In this document: in pieces, positions 1 to 7,306 of the stretch | Layout: the number at the start of each line of letters is the position of its first letter | Position numbering within the stretch: the stretch's first letter is position 1 | Source of the DNA: an uncultured Fimbriimonadales bacterium | GTDB taxonomy: Bacteria > Armatimonadota > Fimbriimonadia > Fimbriimonadales > GBS-DC | Assembly (NCBI GenBank): GCA_937992175.1 | Contig: CALKLF010000075.1 | Coordinates: forward strand, 1 to 32,018 | DNA: 32,018 bases | Reading direction: 5' to 3' | Made by a program: the position numbers and the translations under genes | Notes under the pieces: generated by a model | The model's database searches: none | What the model saw: only the letters and a program-made list of their open reading frames with translations | What the model was told of the DNA's origin: nothing

Positions 1-459
1 ACTCACACTCTCCACAATCCACGATTCGGGCACGGGTTCGCCAATCTGGCGCATCAGGTCGCGGAACTTCTCGCGGTCTTCGGCGGCTTGGATGGCGGTC
101 AGGGGCGTGCCCAGCAGCCGAACCCCGTACTTGTCCAAAACACCGCGCACGGCAAGCTCGGTCGCCAAATTCAGCCCCGTCTGACCGCCAAGCGTGGGCA
201 GCAGTCCGTCGGGGCGCTCCTGGGCAATCACGCGCTCAGCAAACTCTACCGTGAGGGGTTCGATATACACACGGTCGGCGGTTTCGGGGTCGGTCATAAT
301 CGTGGCAGGGTTGGAGTTGATGAGCACCACTTCCAGACCTTCCTCGCGCAGCGAGCGGCACGCTTGCGAACCAGAGTAGTCGAACTCGGCAGCTTGCCCG
401 ATGACAATCGGGCCTGAGCCGATCACCAGCACCTTGCGTAATGATGTATCGATAGGCAT
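1..459 (-). CDS. carB: Carbamoyl-phosphate synthase large subunit, N-terminal part (runs off window)
   Basis: Makes carbamoyl phosphate from bicarbonate, ammonia (delivered by CarA) and ATP for pyrimidine and arginine synthesis. The first 153 codons are present. The N-terminal carboxyphosphate-domain sequence is clear: [20 protein letters not shown] at residues 9-28, then [27 protein letters not shown], and [13 protein letters not shown] near residue 90. This order is diagnostic of CarB rather than other ATP-grasp enzymes. The ATG at 459 has a strong Shine-Dalgarno GGGAGGAG just upstream, and a TATACT box lies about 55 bp upstream. The gene continues beyond the left edge, so the ATP-grasp core and allosteric domains are not visible. 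CarA is not adjacent on the upstream side. Confidence 0.95.
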   Translation of the reverse strand, partial: MPIDTSLRKVLVIGSGPIVIGQAAEFDYSGSQACRSLREEGLEVVLINSNPATIMTDPETADRVYIEPLTVEFAERVIAQERPDGLLPTLGGQTGLNLATELAVRGVLDKYGVRLLGTPLTAIQAAEDREKFRDLMRQIGEPVPESWIVESVS

Positions 460-513
460 ACTCTCCTCCCTTGTCGCCTCGCTGGACGGACTTAAAGGGC
501 GTTCTGGGGGGAG

Positions 514-519
514 AGTATA
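514..519 (-). promoter_or_regulatory. -10 element upstream of carB
   Basis: TATACT on the minus strand, about 55 bp before the carB start, leaving room for a leader with its own ribosome binding site. No convincing -35 hexamer was found at 16-18 bp. Confidence 0.4.
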
Positions 520-537
520 CCCCTATTTATTTGCCGC

Positions 538-567
538 GGCTCGCATTTTCCCGCCTGCAGGCGAGCC
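538..567 (-). terminator. Hairpin after the CDGSH gene
   Basis: GGCTCGC (538-544) pairs perfectly with GCGAGCC (561-567) across a 16-nt loop that contains a second small palindrome. It lies 25 bp downstream of the CDGSH stop codon and upstream of the carB -10 box. There is no U-run on either strand, so intrinsic termination is uncertain. Confidence 0.3.
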
Positions 568-592
568 GAATGGCAGCCCGTTATGCGACGCG

Positions 593-790
593 CTACTCTT
601 CTTCAGCCGCTTCCCGCAGTGCCTCAATAATCACTGGACCTGTCTTCCCCTCCAGCTGCTTGTGCGTGCCGTCGCAGAAAGGGAACTCTTTTGATTGCAT
701 ACAGCGGCATAGGGCGACCCGCTCGCCCGGCTGCAGCTTGATTACCGTGCGCAGTTTTCCGAATCGCTCTTCCGTTTCGTGGATTGCCAT
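593..790 (-). CDS. CDGSH-type iron-sulfur protein
   Basis: Small 65-residue protein with the complete CDGSH (mitoNEET-type) cluster motif CRCMQSKEFPFCDGTH. This fits C-x-C-x2-S-x3-P-x-C-D-G-T-H, whose three Cys and one His bind a redox-active [2Fe-2S] cluster in characterised members. There is no signal peptide or membrane anchor, so a cytosolic electron-transfer or cluster-transfer role is likely, but the partner is unknown. Two adjacent ATGs exist (793 and 790). The GGAGG at 796-800 is only 2 nt from the first and 5 nt from the second, so 790 is preferred. It follows the M29 peptidase gene by 12 bp and probably belongs to the same transcript. Confidence 0.85.
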   Translation of the reverse strand: MAIHETEERFGKLRTVIKLQPGERVALCRCMQSKEFPFCDGTHKQLEGKTGPVIIEALREAAEEE

Positions 791-802
791 CATAACCTCC
801 TG

Positions 803-1933
803 TCAGTAGTTCAGCGCTTTCAGCTCGTCCAGCACGAACTGTCCATCTTTGCGGACGAGTTGTCCGTCGAAGTAAATCTCGCCGCCGCCGAACTCCGGGC
901 GTTGGATGACCACCAGGTCCCAGTGGACTTGCGAGCGGTTGCCGTTATCCGCTTCGCTGTAGGCGTTGCCGGGCGTGAAGTGGAACGAGCCTGCGATTTT
1001 CTCGTCGAACAGTGTATCGTTCATCGGGTACAGGATGTGCGGGTTGAACCCCAGCGACCATTCGCCGATGTAGCGCGCCCCCTCGTCGGAGTCGAGGATG
1101 GCGTTGAGCTTGCGTGGGTTGCCAGCACCGGGGCGGTCGCCGTCATCCGCGCAGGTCGCCTCCACAATCTTGCCCCGACGCAGTTTGAAGTGGATGTTGC
1201 GATAGAGGTTCCCCTCGTACACGCTGTTGGTGTTAATCGTAATTTCGCCCTCCACCGAGTCGCGCACGGGGCAGGTGAAGCACTCGCCGTCGGGGATGTT
1301 GTGCGTGCCGTAGCAGGGCACGACGCCGATGCCCTCAATCGAGAAACGCAAGTCGGTGCCTGGACCTGTGATGTGAACCTCGCGCGTGCGCTCCATCAGC
1401 TCCACAAGGGGCTGCACATCCCGCTGCATCTGCGTGTAGTCCACTGTGCAGACCTTGAAATAGAAGTCTTCGAACGCCTCCGTACTCATGTTGGCGGCTT
1501 GCGCCATGCCGGGCGTGGGCCAGCGCAGCACGACCCATTTGGTTTTGGGCACGCGCACTTCCTGATGGACGGGTTTCCACCAGTGCTGGCGTACGAGTTG
1601 CATCTGCGTCTGCGGGATGTCGGACATTTCGGCGAAGTTGGGCGCGCCGCGCAGTCCGATGTAGCCCTGCACGCCCTCCATCTGCGCCTTCTCTAGCCCT
1701 GCGATGAACTGAATCTGCGCCTCGCTCGCGTTCTGATAGAGGGCGCGCAGCACCAGCGTCTGCTTCACTTCGGGGATGACCTCGCCGCCGGCTGCGTGAA
1801 CTGTGCGCATCAGCAACGCCACGAACTCCGAGGGCATATCAAACGCCTCAACCAGCACGCGCTCGCCCGGCTGCACACGCACGGAGTGGTGGACTAAGAT
1901 ATCTGCCAGTTTCTGCCAGCGCGGGTCGATCAT
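803..1933 (-). CDS. M29-family aminopeptidase (AmpS/aminopeptidase T-like)
   Basis: A 376-residue metallo-aminopeptidase of the M29 (AmpS/PepS/aminopeptidase T) family, expected to release N-terminal residues from peptides in the cytoplasm using a two-metal centre. Family landmarks run in order: NIPDGE (first metal-site Glu), GEWSLGFNPHI (second Glu), DEKIAGSFHFTPGNAY (His and Tyr), and SQVHWDLV (the final H-x-D). The length is close to the usual of about 370-410 residues. The open frame extends 40 codons upstream, but the ATG at 1933 overlaps the stop of the preceding deacetylase gene as ATGA, gives a family-like N-terminus (MIDPRWQKLADILV), and is therefore chosen. The substrate is not predictable from sequence. 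Confidence 0.9.
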   Translation of the reverse strand: MIDPRWQKLADILVHHSVRVQPGERVLVEAFDMPSEFVALLMRTVHAAGGEVIPEVKQTLVLRALYQNASEAQIQFIAGLEKAQMEGVQGYIGLRGAPNFAEMSDIPQTQMQLVRQHWWKPVHQEVRVPKTKWVVLRWPTPGMAQAANMSTEAFEDFYFKVCTVDYTQMQRDVQPLVELMERTREVHITGPGTDLRFSIEGIGVVPCYGTHNIPDGECFTCPVRDSVEGEITINTNSVYEGNLYRNIHFKLRRGKIVEATCADDGDRPGAGNPRKLNAILDSDEGARYIGEWSLGFNPHILYPMNDTLFDEKIAGSFHFTPGNAYSEADNGNRSQVHWDLVVIQRPEFGGGEIYFDGQLVRKDGQFVLDELKALNY

Positions 1934-2667
1934 AGCGTATACTCCGACACAATTTGCGTTAGCGTCGCGAAGCGGGCGTTGTGTTTTTTCAGGAACAGAA
2001 TCGCCTCGCCCAGGGTCTCCACGCTGTCGTGGTAGTCGTAGCCGCCCAGACAAATCACGGGCGTCTCCTGATCGATATGGTAGTGCAGAATCGGCTCAAT
2101 CACCTCCCAGCCCTGGTCGATGTAGCCGATTTTGCCGTTCGCAGTGGCGACGGGCACAATCAGAATCTTCGCCTCGCCCGGCTTGCGCACATCCTGATAC
2201 GATGGATGGTACGGTTTGGTGGGCGCGCCGTCCCAGTCCACGAACATGCGGTACTCGGCGTCGGGAATCGCGCTGCTATCGACCAGAAAGCCCATATCCT
2301 CCAGATACTTCAGGTCGGGCGGGGTGAGCGCGTAGCTGCCTGCGCGGAACGCCGTCGGCTTGAGGTGAATCTGCTTGAGCAAGTCTTTGCCTGTCTGGAG
2401 CATCTCGCCGCGCTCGCGAGGGTCTTCGATGTAGCGTCCCTGCGGGTCTTCAAAATGCAGGTGTAAGCCGAACTCGTGCCACGAGGGGATTCGGTGGAGA
2501 TATTCGCGGTAATACAGTTGCACATTCGCCATCGGGTCCTTGCCTGCGACCTGGATCATCCAGGTAAAGGGTATCGTGAACTCTTCCGCCACTTTGATAT
2601 ACTCTTGCGTGTAGCAGCGTGGGTAGTCTGCTGCTTCGCAGTCCAGTGTAATCGCAACGGTCGGCAT
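1930..2667 (-). CDS. Polysaccharide deacetylase-like (NodB-fold) protein
   Basis: A 245-residue cytosolic protein resembling the carbohydrate esterase 4 / NodB fold. TLDCE at residues 7-11 corresponds to motif 1 (catalytic base region). WHEFGLHLHFE supplies the two metal-binding histidines of motif 2 in an H-x4-H spacing. FRAGSY matches motif 3. GGYDYHD near the C-terminus may be a late motif. There is no signal peptide, which argues against cell-wall remodelling and for an intracellular sugar, nucleotide-sugar or amide substrate. GGAGGAGG sits about 9 nt before the ATG. Its last codons overlap the M29 start by 4 bp (ATGA), so the two are probably co-translated. Substrate unknown. Confidence 0.75.
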   Translation of the reverse strand: MPTVAITLDCEAADYPRCYTQEYIKVAEEFTIPFTWMIQVAGKDPMANVQLYYREYLHRIPSWHEFGLHLHFEDPQGRYIEDPRERGEMLQTGKDLLKQIHLKPTAFRAGSYALTPPDLKYLEDMGFLVDSSAIPDAEYRMFVDWDGAPTKPYHPSYQDVRKPGEAKILIVPVATANGKIGYIDQGWEVIEPILHYHIDQETPVICLGGYDYHDSVETLGEAILFLKKHNARFATLTQIVSEYTL

Positions 2668-2767
2668 GGTTATCAGTCCTCCTCCGCGTTAGTCGCGCGA
2701 TGAGGGTTCGGGGCGCAGGACGAGATTCCTGCTACCCCGTGACGAAAACCGCCCATGTCAGAATGCT

Positions 2768-3541
2768 TCAGGTATTCGCCTTGCCGCCCGGCAATCCCGA
2801 CAGGTCGCATGGCAGGGTGTAAGTGTCCACCTCGCGACCACCCTCAAACGATTTGCCCGGAATCTTGCCGTAGCGGTGATACCATCGGGCGCGACCGTCT
2901 ACGAAGTTGATATTGATGCCGTTTTTGTGGCGCGGGTCGCCGGGGAAAGTCGACCAGTGAAAGATGAACTGGGGGCGCGGGCAGTTAGGGTCAATCAGCG
3001 GCGCGCTGGGGTGCTTATACACCGAGTCGAAGAACATAATCGTGTTCACAGGCTCCTGCACCGCCGCCATCGGCACGACGGGGTCGTCGTTCCACAAGCC
3101 AGGCGGCAGCGACGGATCCTGAAACAGCGCGAAGTTGTACGCATACGAGCCGTAGCGGAAGTTGCCCGAAGTGCGCAGCCCAATAGTTTGCAGAATTGCC
3201 AGCCAGTCGATTCCCGGACGATTCGAAGGGCATACGATAATGTCGATGTTTTTCATATATGGCATCACTGCATCGAACACCGTGAACACGCGGTCGTTTG
3301 TCGCAGGCAGCAGCAACACATTGTCCATGCTATACACGCTCTGGGGGAACACCTCGTCGTAGTCCTGCACATATTGCAGAGTTGCTAAGGCGAACTGGCG
3401 CAGGTTGCTCAGACAGCTCGCGCTGCGCGCGCTTTCGCGCGCCTGGGCGAACACGGGGAACAGAATCGCCGCCAAGATGGCGAGAATCGCGATGACCACC
3501 AGCAGCTCGATGAGCGTAAAGCCCCGCACACGACGCATCAT
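2768..3541 (-). CDS. Prepilin-like exported protein, N-methylation motif (DUF1559-like)
   Basis: A 257-residue protein starting with a type IV prepilin processing site: a short basic leader MMRRVRG, then [18 protein letters not shown], with the conserved Glu at +5 of the mature chain. This is followed by [13 protein letters not shown] and CLSNLRQ, typical of the prepilin-like proteins that are greatly expanded in Armatimonadota and Planctomycetota. The C-terminal segment [14 protein letters not shown] resembles the H/DG end motif. It is probably cleaved by prepilin peptidase and held in the envelope or a pseudopilus; function unknown. A GTG at 3550 would add three residues, but GAGGTGAG is spaced about 8 nt from the ATG at 3541, so that start is used. 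It is transcribed divergently from rnc. Confidence 0.85.
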   Translation of the reverse strand: MMRRVRGFTLIELLVVIAILAILAAILFPVFAQARESARSASCLSNLRQFALATLQYVQDYDEVFPQSVYSMDNVLLLPATNDRVFTVFDAVMPYMKNIDIIVCPSNRPGIDWLAILQTIGLRTSGNFRYGSYAYNFALFQDPSLPPGLWNDDPVVPMAAVQEPVNTIMFFDSVYKHPSAPLIDPNCPRPQFIFHWSTFPGDPRHKNGININFVDGRARWYHRYGKIPGKSFEGGREVDTYTLPCDLSGLPGGKANT

Positions 3542-3615
3542 AGGTCTCACCTCAACTATGAAGGATACTGACGATTCGTTTAAAGATAGGTTATCGAGAG
3601 GGCGTCTGGGAGAGG

Positions 3616-3644
3616 TTGTGTGGGGCGACGGCGTGAGGTATAAT
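3616..3644 (+). promoter_or_regulatory. Promoter of rnc, apparently leaderless
   Basis: TTGTGT (3616-3621), 17 bp spacer, TATAAT (3639-3644). The GTG start codon begins only 7 nt after the -10 box, where transcription would normally start, and there is no Shine-Dalgarno sequence. A leaderless mRNA is therefore expected. Confidence 0.65.
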
Positions 3645-3651
3645 CCCTGTC

Positions 3652-4365
3652 GTGCGCTTCTGGCGACTGAAAAAGGCGGGCGTCCACCTGCCCATTCGGA
3701 ACAAGCAGTTAGCCGCGCAAGCCCTCACTCATCGCTCACATACGGAAGGCGAACTGTTGGCGAGCAACGAACGCCTTGAGCTGCTGGGAGATGCGGTGGT
3801 GGGCTTGATTATTGCGGAGTATCTGTATCAGCGGTATCCGCAATGGGATCAGGGACAGCTGTCAAAGGCGCGGGCGAGCATTGTACGGGCAAGTGTGCTG
3901 TGCGAAGCCGCCAAACGCGCTGGCATCGCAGGGCTGCTGCGCCTGAGTTCGGCGGAAGAGGCGTCGGGCGGACGCGAGCGCCCCTCCATCCTCGCCGACG
4001 CTTTCGAAGCCGTGGTGGGCGCCATCTACCTCGATTCGGGCTACAAAGCGGCGCGGGACTATACCCTGCAACATCTGCAGCCCGAACTGGACGCCCTCGA
4101 AACGGGCGCGATGCCCATACAGGACTACAAATCGCTGCTGCAGGAGCGCACGCAGGCGTGGTGGCGCATCACCCCCACCTACGAAGTGGTGGAGGAAACG
4201 GGCACGCCCCACAACAAAACTTTTGTCGTGCGCGTCAAACTGCGCGACCTGATTGCTGGACAGGGCGTCGGACCCAGCAAGAAGCAGGCGGAACAGAACG
4301 CCGCCGCCCACGCCCTGCAATACACCGAACAGAACAGGAGGCAATTAGATGAAACCTTTGGCTGA
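3652..4365 (+). CDS. rnc: Ribonuclease III
   Basis: A 237-residue double-stranded-RNA endonuclease that processes rRNA precursors and structured mRNAs. The RNase III signature [11 protein letters not shown] lies at about residues 40-50, with the catalytic Glu/Asp pair. The second acidic cluster, [15 protein letters not shown], is near residue 122. A C-terminal dsRNA-binding domain starts at about residue 160 ([10 protein letters not shown]...) and ends in [14 protein letters not shown], the typical last helix. The length is standard. It starts with GTG at 3652, directly behind a TATAAT box. The 3' end overlaps the start of mtnP by 17 bp, so both are probably on one transcript. Confidence 0.95.
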   Translation: MRFWRLKKAGVHLPIRNKQLAAQALTHRSHTEGELLASNERLELLGDAVVGLIIAEYLYQRYPQWDQGQLSKARASIVRASVLCEAAKRAGIAGLLRLSSAEEASGGRERPSILADAFEAVVGAIYLDSGYKAARDYTLQHLQPELDALETGAMPIQDYKSLLQERTQAWWRITPTYEVVEETGTPHNKTFVVRVKLRDLIAGQGVGPSKKQAEQNAAAHALQYTEQNRRQLDETFG

Positions 4366-5155
4366 GATTGGAGTTTTCGGCGGCTCAGGATTCTACTCGT
4401 TTCTGGACAAGGTGGAGGAAGTGAAGGTCGACACGCCCTACGGTCCGCCCAGCGATACGATCTCGATAGGCGAGGTGAACGGGCGGCGCGTGGCGTTCCT
4501 GCCCCGACACGGACGCAAACACACCATCCCCCCGCATAAAATCAACTATCGCGCCAACCTGTGGGCGATGAAGGAACTCGGCGTGCAGGCGATTATCAGC
4601 CCCTGCGCCGCGGGTAGCCTGCAACGTCATGTGAAGCCAGGCGATTTCGTGGTGGCAGACCAGTATGTCGACCGCACGCACGGACGCGCCGACACCTTCT
4701 ACGAGGGTCCCACTGTCCACCATGTCTCGCCCGCCGACCCCTACTGCCCCGTGCTGCGCCAGATTGCCATCGAGGAGATCCGAGCGCACGGCATCCCCGT
4801 CCACGAGCGCGGCACAATCGTGGTCATCAACGGTCCCCGCTTCTCCACCAAAGCCGAGAGCCGTTGGTTCACCTCAATGGGCTGGGAAGTGATTAACATG
4901 ACGCAGTATCCTGAGGCGTACCTCGCGCTGGAGCTGGCGATACCCGTGGTCAACATCTCGCTGATTACGGACTACGACAGCGGCTTAGTGGCGGAGGGCG
5001 AAGTGAAGCCTGTCACAGCGGAAGAGGTAATGCATGTGTTCCATCAGAATGCGGAGCGCATTCGCAAAGTGATTTTCGGGATGATTACCAAAATCCCGCC
5101 CGACTTTGAGAGTCCCATCCGCCACGCGCTGGATTATGCGAAGGTGACGGTGTAG
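4349..5155 (+). CDS. mtnP: S-methyl-5'-thioadenosine phosphorylase
   Basis: A 268-residue enzyme that phosphorolyses methylthioadenosine, the by-product of polyamine synthesis, to adenine and methylthioribose-1-phosphate. GVFGGSGFY at residues 8-16 is the phosphate-binding N-terminus. RHGRKHTIPPHKINYRAN is the MTAP/PNP class II hallmark. INMTQYPEA forms part of the ribose/base pocket, and SLITDYDSG carries the Asp pair that favours 6-amino purines (adenine) over guanine or hypoxanthine. AGGAGG sits about 8 nt before the ATG, inside the end of rnc. A purine nucleoside phosphorylase function is less likely because of the Asp pair. Confidence 0.93.
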   Translation: MKPLAEIGVFGGSGFYSFLDKVEEVKVDTPYGPPSDTISIGEVNGRRVAFLPRHGRKHTIPPHKINYRANLWAMKELGVQAIISPCAAGSLQRHVKPGDFVVADQYVDRTHGRADTFYEGPTVHHVSPADPYCPVLRQIAIEEIRAHGIPVHERGTIVVINGPRFSTKAESRWFTSMGWEVINMTQYPEAYLALELAIPVVNISLITDYDSGLVAEGEVKPVTAEEVMHVFHQNAERIRKVIFGMITKIPPDFESPIRHALDYAKVTV

Positions 5156-5181
5156 GGACGATTCCGCTCGTCTGCGTCCCT
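5154..5181 (+). terminator. Hairpin at the mtnP stop codon
   Basis: AGGGACG (5154-5160) pairs with CGTCCCT (5175-5181), 7 bp perfect. It starts within the mtnP stop codon and is followed by GACTCCGTTTCT, a weak T-rich stretch. It could be an attenuator or inefficient terminator before the MoxR gene. Confidence 0.35.
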
Positions 5182-5249
5182 GACTCCGTTTCTAGCAGGA
5201 AAATCTTATTCGGCGTCGTACATCGCCTCCATCCTGTGGGGGCATTACG

Positions 5250-6257
5250 ATGGAGAACGGTAAGCAAGCGGCGGAGTGGTTCCGTGAGACCTATCACGCG
5301 CTGAAGAGGCAGGTGGCGCGGGTGGTCGTCGGGCAAGAGGAAGTGGTCGAGAACGCGCTGGTCGCCGTATGCGCGGGCGGGCACGCGCTGCTGGAAGGCG
5401 TGCCCGGGCTGGGCAAGACGCTGCTCGTGCGCACCATCGCGCAGGCGCTGCACCTGGAGTTCGCTCGGATCCAGTTCACGCCCGACCTGATGCCCGCCGA
5501 CATCACAGGCACGAATATCCTCGTCGAGAGTGAAACGGGCGCGCGCACCTTCGCGTTCCGCCCTGGACCGGTATTCACCAATATCCTGCTGGCGGACGAG
5601 ATTAACCGCGCCACGCCCAAAACGCAGTCCGCGCTGCTGGAGGCGATGCAGGAGCAAGCCGTCACCGTCGCGGGCAAGCGCTACCCTATCGAGCCGCCGT
5701 TCTGGGTGCTGGCGACCCAGAACCCCATCGAGCAGGAGGGTACCTACCCCCTGCCCGAAGCGCAGCTGGATCGCTTCTTCTTCAAGATTCTGGTGGGCTA
5801 TCCGACGCTGGACGAGCTGCGCGAGATTGTGGAGCGCACCACGGGCGTGGAGACGCCGCAGCCTGAAGTCGTGGCGGATCGGGAGACTCTGCTGCGCATG
5901 CAACGGCTCGTGCGCGAAGTGCCGATTGCGCGCCCCGTGCAGGAGTTTGCGCTCAAGCTGATCGTGGCGACGCACCCCGGCTCGGACTACGCGCCGCCCG
6001 AGGTGAACAAGTATGTGCGCTACGGCTCCAGTCCGCGCGGGGCGCAGACGCTGATTTTAGCCAGCAAGGTGTTCGGGCTGCTGGACGGACGCTACAATGT
6101 GGCGCGAGAGGATGTGCAACGCGCGCTCAAGCCCGCCCTGCGTCACCGCATCTTGCTGAACTTTGAAGCGGAAGCGGACGGCGTCAGCCCTGACCAGATT
6201 CTGGAGACCCTCTGGAGCCATGTGACCCGCGCCGAGGGGGAGCCAATCAAGGTGTAA
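5250..6257 (+). CDS. MoxR-family AAA+ ATPase
   Basis: A 335-residue AAA+ chaperone-type ATPase of the MoxR family, usually acting with VWA or DUF58 proteins to assemble or activate complexes. Walker A GVPGLGKTLL is near residue 50. Walker B LLADEINRATPKTQ is near residue 115, with the family DEINR form. Sensor-1 region ATQNPIEQEGTYPLPEAQLD follows, and the C-terminal lid ends around RHRILLNFEAEADG. The length is typical. There is no strong Shine-Dalgarno (GGGGGC 7 nt upstream). Unlike most moxR loci there is no DUF58/VWA partner next to it: the next gene is convergent, with a single base between the two stop codons. Confidence 0.92.
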   Translation: MENGKQAAEWFRETYHALKRQVARVVVGQEEVVENALVAVCAGGHALLEGVPGLGKTLLVRTIAQALHLEFARIQFTPDLMPADITGTNILVESETGARTFAFRPGPVFTNILLADEINRATPKTQSALLEAMQEQAVTVAGKRYPIEPPFWVLATQNPIEQEGTYPLPEAQLDRFFFKILVGYPTLDELREIVERTTGVETPQPEVVADRETLLRMQRLVREVPIARPVQEFALKLIVATHPGSDYAPPEVNKYVRYGSSPRGAQTLILASKVFGLLDGRYNVAREDVQRALKPALRHRILLNFEAEADGVSPDQILETLWSHVTRAEGEPIKV

Positions 6258-6258
6258 A

Positions 6259-7260
6259 TCAGGAGCGCACCCACTGGAGCGCCTCGTGCGCTTTTTCAGG
6301 CGTGATGGGCTTCTCCATCAGAAAGGTGTAGGGCAACTGTTCCTCGAGCGCGTAGTCGCGAGCGCTTACTAACGCGGCGATGAGCGCCTCCTCGCCCGCC
6401 TCGTGCAGAACTGCGCGATACTCCACACCGCAGGCGTCGGCAAGGGCGCGCAGCGCGTCGGGTGCGTTGCCCTGCAGATACGCTGCCAGCAGAGCGCAGA
6501 GCGTCACCGCCGCGCCATGCAGGTAGGTTCGTCCCGTCTGATACTCCAGCGTATACAGGAGGTGATGCTCGGAGCCTTCTTCGGGGCGACTGCTCCCTGC
6601 CCGAGAACAGAGCTCGACCTCCTCGCAGAACAGCTCCGTCAGCAGTCGCACGCCCGCTTTGTTCACCGCGTAGATGTCGGCGGCTTGGTCTCCGAGCCGC
6701 TGAAGAATCGACGCGCTCTGACGGGCGATTGGGTCGTCGTAGGGTTCGCCGATGCGTTCGTGCGCGCGTTTCCAGTCGTAGAGCGCGGTGTGAATCGAGA
6801 GCAGATCGCCCACACCACCGCGATTGAGATGCGCAGGCGCGGTCTGAATCAGCGCGACATCGATGTAAATCGCTTCGGGGAACACACGCCCCAAGTAGTG
6901 AATCCGTCCCGCGCGGCGCACCGCCGCCGAGTCGGTGAACGGCGCATCGACGGTGAGCGCGCTGGGCGCAAGAATCAGGGGCAGCCCTTTGCGCCAGGCA
7001 AGGTACTTGGCGGTATCGATGGCTGTACCGCCGCCCAGCCCAATCACGCGCCGCACGCCCCGCCATGCGTCGTCGGCGGTCGTCATCGTGTCCAGCACGC
7101 CCTCATCGAGGCTCTCCGCGCGAATCAGGCTGCGCGGGTTCGCTGTCAGCCACGAGCGCGCCGCGAACCACGCCTGCGGGTCAACCACGAGCAAGGCGTC
7201 GTCCAGCAACGGATTCAGTGCAGCAATCGACTCAAACCGTACCCACCGAATCGGATTCAC
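6259..7260 (-). CDS. Iron-containing alcohol dehydrogenase family, sn-glycerol-1-phosphate dehydrogenase-like
   Basis: A 333-residue member of the Fe-ADH/dehydroquinate synthase superfamily, closest in pattern to AraM/EgsA glycerol-1-phosphate dehydrogenases. VIGLGGGTAIDTAKYLA at residues 73-89 is the NAD(P)-binding glycine motif. APSALTVDAPFTD follows at 98-110. Metal ligands are plausibly Asp152 (GGVGD), His232 or His233 (GSEHH) and His248 (YLHGA). G1PDH makes the archaeal-type glycerol phosphate backbone, and a few bacteria carry homologues. The long open frame reaches 7644, but that extension overlaps the glycosyltransferase gene. The GTG at 7260, lying 6 nt behind a TATAGT box, gives a normal length and a leaderless start. 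The exact substrate needs testing. Confidence 0.75.
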   Translation of the reverse strand: MNPIRWVRFESIAALNPLLDDALLVVDPQAWFAARSWLTANPRSLIRAESLDEGVLDTMTTADDAWRGVRRVIGLGGGTAIDTAKYLAWRKGLPLILAPSALTVDAPFTDSAAVRRAGRIHYLGRVFPEAIYIDVALIQTAPAHLNRGGVGDLLSIHTALYDWKRAHERIGEPYDDPIARQSASILQRLGDQAADIYAVNKAGVRLLTELFCEEVELCSRAGSSRPEEGSEHHLLYTLEYQTGRTYLHGAAVTLCALLAAYLQGNAPDALRALADACGVEYRAVLHEAGEEALIAALVSARDYALEEQLPYTFLMEKPITPEKAHEALQWVRS

Positions 7261-7266
7261 AGGCGT

Positions 7267-7272
7267 ACTATA
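7267..7272 (-). promoter_or_regulatory. -10 element placed for leaderless transcription
   Basis: TATAGT on the minus strand, exactly 6 nt before the GTG at 7260. It lies 35 bp beyond the stop codon of the glycosyltransferase gene, so the dehydrogenase may have its own promoter. No good -35 is visible. Confidence 0.5.
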
Positions 7273-7306
7273 CCCGTTCTGTGTGGCGCACGGGCAGGCG
7301 GAGAGC

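Noticed and set aside
779-1696. 305-residue plus-strand frame
   Set aside because: Antisense to the M29 peptidase, which has all its metal-site motifs.
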